From Pelistega sp. (GTDB taxonomy: Bacteria; Pseudomonadota; Gammaproteobacteria; Burkholderiales; Burkholderiaceae_B), in NCBI GenBank assembly GCA_030538255.1, contig JAUNUI010000019.1, forward strand, positions 1-63,189: 63,189 nt of DNA, written 5' to 3'. The position numbers were made by a program, and so were the translations under genes. Position 1 is the first letter of the stretch, and each line of letters opens with the position of its first letter. The notes beneath the pieces were generated by a model. The model worked only from the letters and a program-made list of their open reading frames with translations, was not told the DNA's origin and searched no databases. Positions 34,786 to 43,175 of the stretch are shown in pieces.

Positions 34786-36972
34786 ATGTCTTTTCGTCTC
34801 TACGAAAAATCAATTTTATTCAGTGCGATTCTAGCAGCAGTTTCTGGGGCTGCACATGCGCAAGAGGCGCTTGAGGATTTAGGTCAAGTTAATGTGGTTT
34901 CCACCGCGGATAGTGCTTCAGTGGCAGCGAATAATGCGCAGAATACCGCAATAACACTTATCGGAGTGGAGGCGATCGATAAGGGTACGGCGCAGAGTGC
35001 GAAGGATTTATTTCGCTATATTCCAGGTGTGCATTTTGAACGGAGTGCAACAGCAGGTGTCTCAGACATCATGATTCGAGGCATGGGTGGTGCGGGTAGT
35101 GATGATGGTACTGGTCAGAACCGTGTTGCCATCAATATCGATGGTATCCCCTTAAATGATGCGTTCACCCACGGTCATATCACGCGTAACACGCGCGCCA
35201 CGTTTGATACGAGCGATCTCAAGCAAGTTGAGGTCATCAAGGGGCCTGGTGTTATCGGCGCTGGCAGGAGTGGCTTGGCGGGTACGGTTAACTACACCAC
35301 GAAAGATCCTGAGGATTACTATAGGGATGATCATCGTTATGGGGGTAATATCCGTTCGGGTTATGACTCGCAAGATCGCAGTAAGTTTATTGGTGGTACG
35401 GTAGCTGGGGATTTAAGTGATAGCCTATCGGCGATGTTCTCATTCACCCATCGCTCTATGCATGAGTTAAAGAATAAGGATGGGCTTGATGTAGTAGGTG
35501 CAGAGCGTACGCGCACTAACCCGGCTAAAGCGAACTCACAAAACTACTTAGGTAAATTTGTCTATCGTGCTAATGATAATAATAAGTTTACGCTTAAACT
35601 TGAGCGCTTTAATCTACGTAATCGAATCGATGTGCTTGATACGAAGTATGCTAAGACAGGTGATTATGAGGATTACAATAAAAATAAGCGTAGTGCCTTT
35701 AGCTTGCGACATGATTTCGTGGCGGACTCCATCTTATTCGATAGCGGGCACTGGCTTGTCTACACTCAGAAGACTGAGCAAATTCGTGAGCAGGATCTCG
35801 CCTATGGTATTCCCAGTTATGGTATTACGGGTTTCAAGGTGCGTAATTCGGGCGCACAATTGGCTTTTAATAAACAGCTAAACACGAGTTCCGTTCAACA
35901 TAATCTGCAATATGGTCTTAATTATGAGCGTACTTCAACGGATGTGAGTTGGTTATGGGATGCTAGTGTCTTCGGTATGGGTGTCTCCAATATTCAATTC
36001 CAACCCAAGACGGTGGTGAATAATTATGACTTTTTTATCAGTGATGATATTGCGCTCTTAGATGGTCGCTGGTTTATCACGCCAGGGGTGCGTTTCGGTC
36101 ATTATAAGATCAGTCCTAAAGCCACCGAGGGTTATAAGGCAACAGCGCCATTTGAGCAAAGTAGTCGTAGTTATACAGACGTAGAGCTGGGCACGCGCTT
36201 TAATTTAAATGATAACCATCAGCTATTCTTCTCTTATCGTCAGGGCTTGCGCGCGCAGTCGTTTGCCGAGATGAATTCCGCGGGCTTTCATAGCAAAAGT
36301 ATACCGAATCCAAATTTAAGACCTGAAAAAAGTCGTGGCTTTGAGCTGGGCTTGCGCAGTCACGGGCGCTTAGGATCACAAACCATCACCGCGTTTCATA
36401 CGAGCTATAAGGATATGATAGCTAAGGCCTTTATCGGTCGCTATCCGAATAACTCCAGCACGATGTATAACAAATCAGGCAAGGTGGTGATTTACGGTTT
36501 GGAGTACCAAGGCACATTGAACTTGGCTCAGGCTTTCGGTACGCCTGATGGTTGGAAGCTAACAGCGGGTCTGGCCTATGCCAAAGGGCGAGACCGTGAG
36601 CTTGACCAACCATGGGCCTCAGTAGATCCGCTCACTGGATATCTGCAGCTTAGCTATGACGACCCGAGCGATACATGGGGTGTGTCAACGATATTAAATT
36701 TTGCTAAAGCGAAGAAGGCGAAAGATATTGATGAGGCGAATCTGAAAGCAGGGAATGGTTATCGTCCGATTGGCGGCTATGGCACGGTGGATTTGACAGG
36801 CTATTGGCAAGCCACAAAACACTTACATATTAATGCGGGCATTTATAACCTAGGTGATCGTAAGTATGTGACATGGAACGATGCGCAATCGGCCGCCTTA
36901 ATGGGTAATCAGTATAGTCGCATGACACGTCCTGGTCGCACGTTCGCATTGAATGTGCGTTATGAGTTTTAG
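34786..36972 (+). CDS. TonB-dependent hemoglobin/heme receptor
   Basis: A 728-residue outer-membrane receptor: signal peptide (ending AAHA|Q), TonB-box-like LGQVNVVSTA, a plug with IPGVHFERSATAGVSDIMIRG and VEVIKGPGVIGAGRSGLAG, and a barrel ending NVRYEF. It follows the HemR/BhuR (hemoglobin/transferrin/lactoferrin receptor) pattern, including an NPNLRPEKSRGFELGLR motif close to the family FRAP/NPNL box. GAGGTG precedes ATG. First gene of an eight-gene Fur-type operon. Confidence 0.9.
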   Translation: MSFRLYEKSILFSAILAAVSGAAHAQEALEDLGQVNVVSTADSASVAANNAQNTAITLIGVEAIDKGTAQSAKDLFRYIPGVHFERSATAGVSDIMIRGMGGAGSDDGTGQNRVAINIDGIPLNDAFTHGHITRNTRATFDTSDLKQVEVIKGPGVIGAGRSGLAGTVNYTTKDPEDYYRDDHRYGGNIRSGYDSQDRSKFIGGTVAGDLSDSLSAMFSFTHRSMHELKNKDGLDVVGAERTRTNPAKANSQNYLGKFVYRANDNNKFTLKLERFNLRNRIDVLDTKYAKTGDYEDYNKNKRSAFSLRHDFVADSILFDSGHWLVYTQKTEQIREQDLAYGIPSYGITGFKVRNSGAQLAFNKQLNTSSVQHNLQYGLNYERTSTDVSWLWDASVFGMGVSNIQFQPKTVVNNYDFFISDDIALLDGRWFITPGVRFGHYKISPKATEGYKATAPFEQSSRSYTDVELGTRFNLNDNHQLFFSYRQGLRAQSFAEMNSAGFHSKSIPNPNLRPEKSRGFELGLRSHGRLGSQTITAFHTSYKDMIAKAFIGRYPNNSSTMYNKSGKVVIYGLEYQGTLNLAQAFGTPDGWKLTAGLAYAKGRDRELDQPWASVDPLTGYLQLSYDDPSDTWGVSTILNFAKAKKAKDIDEANLKAGNGYRPIGGYGTVDLTGYWQATKHLHINAGIYNLGDRKYVTWNDAQSAALMGNQYSRMTRPGRTFALNVRYEF

Positions 36973-36993
36973 TGTAGAGCGGGGGCTTATTCT

Positions 36994-37854
36994 ATGTCTT
37001 TAAACATAAAGAAATTTATTTGCGCCTTAAGTCTACTTACGCTCAGTACTGCTGTTCAGGCGTATGAACGGGTGGTCTCAACCACGGGGAATGCCTCTGA
37101 GGTGATTGCTTATCTGGGGCTGAGTAAGGTGTTAGTGGGTGTTGACACAACCAGTACGGAGCCTGCAGATGTGATGGAGGCTATTCCTAAGGTAGGTTAT
37201 CGACGCAGTTTATCAGCGGAAGGTATTTTATCGCTGAATCCTGACTTGCTGATTCTTGCGCCTGATGCGGGTCCGCCGAATGTCTTAGCGCAAATCAGTG
37301 TCACCAAGGTGCCTGTTATCACCTTGAAGGATGATAAGAGTATTGATGGTGTGGTGCATGATATTGAGCTGATTGCCAATGCACTGAATGCGCAAGAGCC
37401 GGCGAAAGTGTTGCTCGCTAAGATTCGCCGTGAGGAGCTGGCGATTAAGCAACAGCAGCAAGCGTATAAGCGTAAGCCCAAGATTGCTGTCTTAATGGAT
37501 GGCTCAACAGGGCGCTTCACAGGTTTGGGTAAGGATACTGCAGGGGATGGCTTAGTTGCCTTGGTCGGTGGGGACAATGTCTTTGCCGCACAATTCCAAG
37601 GGATTAAGGCGATCTCTGGCGAGTCATTGATTGCAGAACCTGCCGATATGATTATCTTCAGTACCTTCTCTAAAGACAAGAAGGTGACTGAGTTAAGTCC
37701 CGCTAAGGACTACTATCCTGCGATTGCGCTGAGTCAAGCAGGTAAGCAAGACTGCATCTTTCGGATTGATGCGAGTAAGGCCCTAGGCTTTGGGCCACAA
37801 GTCGCTCAATCAGCTTGGCAAATTGCGAAAGCCGTTAATCGCTGTCTACCTTAG
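36994..37854 (+). CDS. hmuT: Periplasmic heme-binding protein
   Basis: A 286-residue solute-binding protein of the HmuT/BhuT family with a signal peptide ending AVQA|Y. Typical segments: RVVSTTGNASEVIAYLGLS (with a conserved heme-proximal tyrosine just before), VGVDTTSTEPADV, KVGYRRSLSAEGILSLNPDL and TGRFTGLGKDTAGDG. It hands heme to the HmuUV transporter. 21 bp after the receptor. Confidence 0.92.
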   Translation: MSLNIKKFICALSLLTLSTAVQAYERVVSTTGNASEVIAYLGLSKVLVGVDTTSTEPADVMEAIPKVGYRRSLSAEGILSLNPDLLILAPDAGPPNVLAQISVTKVPVITLKDDKSIDGVVHDIELIANALNAQEPAKVLLAKIRREELAIKQQQQAYKRKPKIAVLMDGSTGRFTGLGKDTAGDGLVALVGGDNVFAAQFQGIKAISGESLIAEPADMIIFSTFSKDKKVTELSPAKDYYPAIALSQAGKQDCIFRIDASKALGFGPQVAQSAWQIAKAVNRCLP

Positions 37855-37866
37855 GCGGAGTCGCGA

Positions 37867-38343
37867 ATGCAGTTAATGGAATTTCTGAAAGCCTATACCG
37901 ATTATGCGATTTTTGGTGTCTTAGCGCTTATGAGTTTTATGATGGTCTATGCCGCTATTGAACGCGCTATATTTTATTTAAGTTTAAAAGTAGCTAACTA
38001 TAACACGGTGTATGAGCTAGAAATTGAGATGCGCAAAAATCTCAGCATTATTTATAGCACTGGGGCTGTAGCGCCCTATGTCGGTTTGCTCGGTACGGTG
38101 ATTGGTATTTTAATTACCTTCTTCGATATGGGGCAGGCAGGAGCCAGCATGGAGGCGACGCAAATCATGCTAGGGCTTGCTCTGGCACTTAAGGCAACCG
38201 CTGCAGGTATTCTGGTGGCCATCCCGGCGGTCATGATTTACAACCACTACCAAAGCCGGGTCGATACGGGCAAACTGGCTTGGCAAGCTTTGCAGGAGAA
38301 GAGTTTACTAAGCTGTCAGAGAGGGCTCGATGCAAAAGTTTGA
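37867..38343 (+). CDS. exbB: ExbB/TolQ-family proton channel subunit
   Basis: A 158-residue MotA/TolQ/ExbB protein with three membrane segments (residues about 13-34, 74-96 and 110-132) and the conserved VAPYVGLLGTVIGILITF and ALKATAAGILVAIPAVMIYN. With ExbD it powers TonB. Shorter than classical ExbB, as in the heme-operon type. Overlaps exbD by 14 bp. Confidence 0.9.
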   Translation: MQLMEFLKAYTDYAIFGVLALMSFMMVYAAIERAIFYLSLKVANYNTVYELEIEMRKNLSIIYSTGAVAPYVGLLGTVIGILITFFDMGQAGASMEATQIMLGLALALKATAAGILVAIPAVMIYNHYQSRVDTGKLAWQALQEKSLLSCQRGLDAKV

Positions 38344-38722
38344 TGGGATTAATGTGGTCCCCTTTATCGATATTATGTTGGTCTTATTGGCCATTGTATT
38401 GGCGACGGCAAGTTTCATCACCCAGGGTAAAATCCAGGTGAATTTACCTAAAGCACAGAGTAGTGCGGTGGTGAGTGCAGAAGATCTACGCACCGTCGTG
38501 CTGGTGGATCAGTATGGGCGCTATTTTATTGAAGATGAGCTGGTCAGCTTGGACGTGCTTGAGCAGACGATAGCCAAGCTTGAGCAAGAGGATCAGATCA
38601 CGGTCAAGGTCGATGCTGCAACGCCTTTTCAAAGTTTTTTAAGTGTCACGGATATTTTAAATAAGTATGCACTGAGCAAAGTATCGGTGATCACGGAAAA
38701 AGCCAATCGGGGGACACCATAA
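38330..38722 (+). CDS. exbD: ExbD-family energy transducer
   Basis: A 130-residue ExbD: MQKFDGINVVPFIDIMLVLL holds the N-terminal membrane helix with the essential aspartate (FIDIMLVLL), followed by a periplasmic domain (KVDAATPFQSFLSVTDIL). Overlaps exbB at its 5' end and tonB (TAATG) at its 3' end. Confidence 0.92.
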   Translation: MQKFDGINVVPFIDIMLVLLAIVLATASFITQGKIQVNLPKAQSSAVVSAEDLRTVVLVDQYGRYFIEDELVSLDVLEQTIAKLEQEDQITVKVDAATPFQSFLSVTDILNKYALSKVSVITEKANRGTP

Positions 38723-39729
38723 TGCGTCAATTATATGCGGCGGTAAGTTCAAGCTTTATCCATCTCTTATGTGCCTTCTTAATTTATAGCCTCTGGTATA
38801 GCGTACATGATATACCTCCCGCACAGGCCGCAGAGGTTCGGATTTTAGATATTGGCATGTTACAGGGGGAAGTGCTGAGTCAGCAGCAGCAATCCGCAAG
38901 TTCAGAGGCATCACAAGCCCTGGCATCGCTTGATGCACAAGCTAGTGATGGGGAAAAAGAGGCCGCCGATCCTGTGGAGGATTCCCTAACTAAGGAAGCG
39001 CCTGTTGTAGAACCCATTGCCGAAACTAAGCCTGAGCCAAAGCCTGAGCCTACGAAGGTAGAAGCAGCCACTCCTGCCGATGCGCCTATCGTAGAGTCAG
39101 AGCCAGAGCATGAACCTGAACCTGAACCGAAAGTGGCGGAGACTCCTAAACCTGTTACCAAGCCAGTTGCCAAGATTGAGGATAAACCAATCAAGAAGGC
39201 CGTGGCTAAATCTGTTACCAAGCCTATTATCAAGTCTGAAGCGAAGCCCTCCGTAAAACCTGTCACGAAATCATCTACAGAATCAGCTAAGTCTGCTGAT
39301 AAGACTGTTGTTCAGCAGGCAGCAAAACAGGCGCAGAGTCAGGCCATGGTAGGCAGTGGTTTAGCACAACGAAATCAGATTAGACAAGAAGGCGCCGCCG
39401 CACAATCACTTGGGGGACAAGGGCAAGCACAGGGACGAGCGCAGGGAGCCAGCTATTTAGCGAGCTTGTTGCATACGATTTCACAGCGTGCTGCACGTAG
39501 TTATCCGACGCAGGCAAGGCAAATGCGTCATGAAGGCCGTGCCAGAGTGGCTTTTAAGATTCTTGATGATGGTCGCTTTAGCGATATTCGTCTGCTTCAT
39601 TCGAGTGGTCATCATAGTCTTGATCAGGCTGCTCTAGGTACGGTACAGCGCTTGGGCAAGTATACAGCCCCACCTGCAGGCGTCAATCGTCAGGTCAGCA
39701 CAACGATCGTCTTCTCGTTGAAGCGTTAA
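38722..39729 (+). CDS. tonB: TonB energy transducer with Pro/Glu/Lys-rich spacer
   Basis: A 335-residue TonB: N-terminal membrane anchor (SSFIHLLCAFLIYSLWYS), a long periplasmic spacer first acidic (EPEPEPKV repeats) and then Lys/Pro-rich (residues about 100-200), and the C-terminal TonB domain (ARQMRHEGRARVAFKILDDG, LDQAALGTVQRLGKYTAPP). Operon-encoded, so probably dedicated to the heme receptor, though it could also serve the receptor at 2575. Confidence 0.9.
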   Translation: MRQLYAAVSSSFIHLLCAFLIYSLWYSVHDIPPAQAAEVRILDIGMLQGEVLSQQQQSASSEASQALASLDAQASDGEKEAADPVEDSLTKEAPVVEPIAETKPEPKPEPTKVEAATPADAPIVESEPEHEPEPEPKVAETPKPVTKPVAKIEDKPIKKAVAKSVTKPIIKSEAKPSVKPVTKSSTESAKSADKTVVQQAAKQAQSQAMVGSGLAQRNQIRQEGAAAQSLGGQGQAQGRAQGASYLASLLHTISQRAARSYPTQARQMRHEGRARVAFKILDDGRFSDIRLLHSSGHHSLDQAALGTVQRLGKYTAPPAGVNRQVSTTIVFSLKR

Positions 39730-39761
39730 GTAAATTCTCTCTATTATTTTAAGGATTAATT

Positions 39762-40565
39762 ATGTTACATACAGCCACAACACCGGCGCCAAGTACAACA
39801 ACAGAGTTCATTAATGATGGCAATCTCTCACGGTTTGATAGCTATACCACCGAACAAGGTTTGGCGGATGCCTTATCCATTTATCAAAGTTCCTTTGCCG
39901 GTGATCTGGCGACGATTGTTCGCCCTGGCCGTGAATTGGAAGGCTATCCTATGGGCTCGGTTGTGCCATTTATGCTAGACCATACGGGCAGTCCAGTGAT
40001 TCTGACGGCGAATATTGCCGAGCATACAAAGAATGCCAAGAAGAATAGTCGCGCTTCTCTCTTGGTGCGTGATGTTGCGCGCAACTATGCGATTGAAACC
40101 AGTTGGCGCTTAACCATTATGGGCGACCTAGAGTTGGTGCCTGATGAGGATTATGAGCGAGTTTCGCTGAGATACAATCGCTTTTACCCCCATGCTAATG
40201 GTTATAAAAAAGTGCATGATTTTATATTTATGCGTCTTGCCCCTAAGAAGCTGCGCTTAATTAAGACCTTCGGTCAGATTAAGTGGCTAGATGTGGAGAC
40301 GATTGCTGTGCCTACGCCTTTTACCCAAGAACAAGAAGAGCAGATTATTACGCATATGAATGAAGATCATCAGTCTGCCATTGCACACTATCTGCAAGCA
40401 CTCGGTATGACGATTGAGCATGAACGCTCAATGATGATGGTTGGCGTGAATCAATTCGGTGCAACTTTACGTCATGGCCTGCGACTGGTGCACTTGCCGT
40501 TTACGCAAGTGGTCACGTCCGTGAATGATGTACGCATGCAATTGATTGCCTTGGCGAAGCGATAG
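39762..40565 (+). CDS. HugZ/HutZ-family heme utilization protein
   Basis: A 267-residue protein with an N-terminal pyridoxamine-oxidase-like split barrel (LATIVRPGRELEGYPMGSVVPF, SRASLLVRDVARNYAIE) and a C-terminal DUF2470 domain (EQIITHMNEDHQSAIAHYLQ). HugZ/HutZ proteins degrade or store heme in the cytosol. Position between tonB and hmuU fits that role. Confidence 0.87.
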   Translation: MLHTATTPAPSTTTEFINDGNLSRFDSYTTEQGLADALSIYQSSFAGDLATIVRPGRELEGYPMGSVVPFMLDHTGSPVILTANIAEHTKNAKKNSRASLLVRDVARNYAIETSWRLTIMGDLELVPDEDYERVSLRYNRFYPHANGYKKVHDFIFMRLAPKKLRLIKTFGQIKWLDVETIAVPTPFTQEQEEQIITHMNEDHQSAIAHYLQALGMTIEHERSMMMVGVNQFGATLRHGLRLVHLPFTQVVTSVNDVRMQLIALAKR

Positions 40566-40593
40566 TCATAGGGTAATGAAGGCAGAGTAGTTT

Positions 40594-41646
40594 ATGTTTT
40601 TAGCAATCCAAGCTAGGCCACAGCGGACCTATATTTTTATTATCTTAGCCAGTCTCTTCTTAGTCACGATTCTGGTCGGTATCAGTACGGGTGCCGTAAG
40701 TTTGAATGCTCAGGCATTTCTCCAACTCTTGGGTTGGTCTCAATCCTCTGAGGGAAATGACTATAGCAGTCAGATTTTGCTGCATATCCGCTTGCCGCGG
40801 GTTTTTGCTGCGCTCTTAGTCGGGGGAACCTTGGCGATTTGCGGTGCTGTTATGCAAGGTCTGTTTCGCAATCCTCTGGTCGATCCAGGGATAGTCGGCG
40901 TCATGTCGGGGGCTTCTTTAGCGGCTAGTTTCAGTATTGTCTTGGGCGGCACCTTCATGCCCGTGTTGTTTGCCCGCTTAGGTGATTATGCATTGCCGCT
41001 TGTGGCTTTCTTGGGGGCTTGGGGAATGACCTTAATTCTCTATCGCTTTTCTAGACGAGGCGGTAGTTTGAATATTGCAGCCATGCTATTAATTGGGATT
41101 GCACTAGGCGCCTTGGCGGGGGCCTTAACGGGTTTATTGACGTACGCGGCAGATGATTTCCAACTACGTTCCTTGACGTTCTGGAGTATGGGGAGCTTGG
41201 CGATTTTCGACTGGCATAAGTTAGCCATATTAACCTTTGTGACACTTTTTGCTCTGCCGCTTTTGGCAAGAGAGGTCAGACTCTTGGATGCCTTAATGCT
41301 CGGCGAGAAAGTGGCAGGGCATCTGGGGTTTAATATTGAACGAGCGAAACAACGCCTAATCTTTTTAGTGGCTTTACTGGTCGGCACTGCGGTGTCTTTT
41401 GCTGGGGGGATTGCTTTTATTGGACTCGTTGTGCCGCATATCGTTCGTGGCTTAGTCGGCAGCAACCATCGCTATGTGTTCCCGGCCTCCTTCTTATTTG
41501 GGGCGACTTTACTGTGCTTAGCGGATGTAATGGCACGCACCGTCGTGGCGCCTGCCGAGTTGCCGATTGGCATTATTACAGCCTTGATTGGAGCGCCATT
41601 CCTAGGCTATCTGGTTTGGCGCCAGATGGGAGGTCTACGTACATGA
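40594..41646 (+). CDS. hmuU: Heme ABC transporter permease (FecCD family)
   Basis: A 350-residue FecCD permease with about ten membrane segments; LLHIRLPRVFAALLVGGTLAICGAVMQGLFRNPLVDPGIVGV and IGLVVPHIVRGLVGSNHRYVFPASFLFGA are hallmark regions. Its stop TGA overlaps the ATG of the first mini-ORF (ATGA). Confidence 0.92.
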   Translation: MFLAIQARPQRTYIFIILASLFLVTILVGISTGAVSLNAQAFLQLLGWSQSSEGNDYSSQILLHIRLPRVFAALLVGGTLAICGAVMQGLFRNPLVDPGIVGVMSGASLAASFSIVLGGTFMPVLFARLGDYALPLVAFLGAWGMTLILYRFSRRGGSLNIAAMLLIGIALGALAGALTGLLTYAADDFQLRSLTFWSMGSLAIFDWHKLAILTFVTLFALPLLAREVRLLDALMLGEKVAGHLGFNIERAKQRLIFLVALLVGTAVSFAGGIAFIGLVVPHIVRGLVGSNHRYVFPASFLFGATLLCLADVMARTVVAPAELPIGIITALIGAPFLGYLVWRQMGGLRT

Positions 41647-41702
41647 TACCGCTTAATCGAACTGATCATAATAGGGGCAAGTTGAGGGGGATACGCACAT
41701 GA
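41643..41702 (+). CDS. Mini-ORF 1 at the hmuU/hmuV junction (19 codons)
   Basis: Reads MIPLNRTDHNRGKLRGIRT, starting in the hmuU stop (ATGA) and stopping in the start of mini-ORF 2. It has GAGGGGG ahead of the next start. It begins exactly 56 bp before mini-ORF 2. Probably a decayed copy of the hmuV start region rather than a functional peptide. Confidence 0.45.
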   Translation: MIPLNRTDHNRGKLRGIRT

Positions 41703-41758
41703 TAGCGATAATCCAAGCCGAGCAACTTAGCGTGCAAAATGAGGAGGCGCGTACATGA
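41699..41758 (+). CDS. Mini-ORF 2 at the hmuU/hmuV junction (19 codons)
   Basis: Reads MIAIIQAEQLSVQNEEART; the first 12 residues match the hmuV N-terminus (MISIIQAEQLSV). GAGGAGG near its end is the ribosome site for hmuV, and its TGA overlaps the hmuV ATG, so ribosomes could pass from one to the next. Confidence 0.5.
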   Translation: MIAIIQAEQLSVQNEEART

Positions 41759-42591
41759 TATCGATTATTCAAGCCGAGCAACTTAGTGTGCACGTCGGTA
41801 GCAAAGCCGTGCGTTATCTTCTTGATGACGTCTCGATTGCGATTCAGCAAGGGCAGTTTACGGCAATTATGGGGTCCAATGGGGCGGGCAAAACAACGCT
41901 ATTAAATATATTAAATGGCGATAATGTGCCGCAGGCGGGACAGGTTTTCTTTAAGCAAAAGGCACTGCATTCCATAGACCGACTTGAACTCGCTCGTCAG
42001 CGTGCCGTATTGCCGCAACTTGATCATGTACCATTTGCCATCACGGCCAGTCAGATTATTGAGATGGGGCGTGAGCCCTATCGTGATACGGCGGCCATGC
42101 GTGATAATCAGCTGATTGTGCAGAAGATTATTCAATGGATGGAGTTAGAGAGTCTGAGTGAACGTAACTATGGCTTATTGTCTGGAGGAGAGCAACATCG
42201 TGTGCAGATTGCGCGAACCCTTGCACAGGTATGTCAAGATGCACGCTTAGACCTTAGTGGGCAAGTCTTGTTCTTGGACGAGCCGACGAATCACTTGGAT
42301 ATACGCCATCAATACGCCTTAATGCAGCTATTAAAAAGCTTGCAAGCACTGGGCCTGACAATTGTTGTGGTCATTCATGATATTAATTTAAGCTTGCAGT
42401 TTGCCGACGAGATTGTTTTGTTGAAAGATGGATTATTGATGGGTCAATATACGGCTCAGAACTTAGTGCAGTGCGGTGATTTATCGTGTGCTTATGATAT
42501 TGATATTCAGGTGTCTTGGCATCAAGCTTATCAGCGTTATTTGATTGCCCCTCAGTTAAGAGGGGTGTCTGTGATGGGTGAGGCCGCTTAG
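41755..42591 (+). CDS. hmuV: Heme ABC transporter ATPase
   Basis: A 278-residue ATPase: Walker A GSNGAGKTT, signature LSGGEQHRVQIART, Walker B VLFLDEPTNHLD and switch histidine VIHDINL. It energises HmuU heme import. Last gene of the operon; its 3' end overlaps the convergent gene by 4 bp. Confidence 0.93.
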   Translation: MISIIQAEQLSVHVGSKAVRYLLDDVSIAIQQGQFTAIMGSNGAGKTTLLNILNGDNVPQAGQVFFKQKALHSIDRLELARQRAVLPQLDHVPFAITASQIIEMGREPYRDTAAMRDNQLIVQKIIQWMELESLSERNYGLLSGGEQHRVQIARTLAQVCQDARLDLSGQVLFLDEPTNHLDIRHQYALMQLLKSLQALGLTIVVVIHDINLSLQFADEIVLLKDGLLMGQYTAQNLVQCGDLSCAYDIDIQVSWHQAYQRYLIAPQLRGVSVMGEAA

Positions 42592-42905
42592 GGTTCAGCC
42601 ATCAACGAGGTTGGTCTTATCTCAACGCGCAAAGTCTGCTGATGGTGGTTCTTCTTGGTGCGGTGGCCCGTGGTGATTACCAGATCGCCTTCCACAATCG
42701 CATAGATATCCAAGTCAGCCGCTTTAGCTTTGAGTAGGCCACCCGTATAGGCTTCAACTTTCTTACGACCTTGTTTGTCGAAATAGAGTTTCTCAGTGCC
42801 ACCACCTGCGGGAAGGCTAGAGCCAAATTGATACAGTAAATCGACCATAAAAGGTACGATACCGCGTTGTTGACAGCGAATTTTGGCGTGTTGACTTAAT
42901 TGCAT
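42588..42905 (-). CDS. DUF4258-like small protein
   Basis: A 105-residue protein beginning MQLSQHAKIRCQQRGIVPF, a pattern shared with DUF4258 and some toxin-like RNase folds, followed by YAIVEGDLVITTGHR. GGAGAA precedes ATG. No antitoxin partner is next to it. Function unknown. The 270-bp gap beyond it (42906-43175) shows nothing. Confidence 0.6.
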   Translation of the reverse strand: MQLSQHAKIRCQQRGIVPFMVDLLYQFGSSLPAGGGTEKLYFDKQGRKKVEAYTGGLLKAKAADLDIYAIVEGDLVITTGHRTKKNHHQQTLRVEIRPTSLMAEP

Positions 42906-43175
42906 AATGTTCTCCTTTAATGTTTAAATTTACTTGTCCTGCTAATCATTGCTTAGCTAAGACTAGATGATTTCATTATGGAGAACCGTATGGTTTTTGG
43001 CATAGATGGCAAGCTTGCAAGTGGTGCCTTGCACACGTTGCAGGTTTTGTCTGAGTCTTAAGTATGCTGTCGTCTTATTATTTGCTTTATGCTAATGCCA
43101 GCGCACCTTGCTTATGTCATCACTACGTACATAGGAACAACGTAAATGAGCAATCGTAGACTCACCGATCTACTT

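Larger units (their letters stand above)
41643..41810 (+). repeat. Three 56-bp tandem units at the hmuV start
   Basis: Starts of the form AC-ATGATA recur at 41643, 41699 and 41755, exactly 56 bp apart. Units 2 and 3 share 35 of the first 40 bases; unit 1 is much more diverged. Because 56 is not a multiple of three, each unit ends with its own TGA overlapping the next ATG. Confidence 0.75.

Noticed and set aside
38880-39266. 128-codon minus-strand ORF rich in Ser/Gly/Thr opposite tonB
   Set aside because: Antisense shadow of the Pro/Glu/Lys-rich TonB spacer; no ribosome site or family resemblance.
40770-41465. Minus-strand ORFs opposite hmuU
   Set aside because: Antisense frames of a conserved permease with no start signals.
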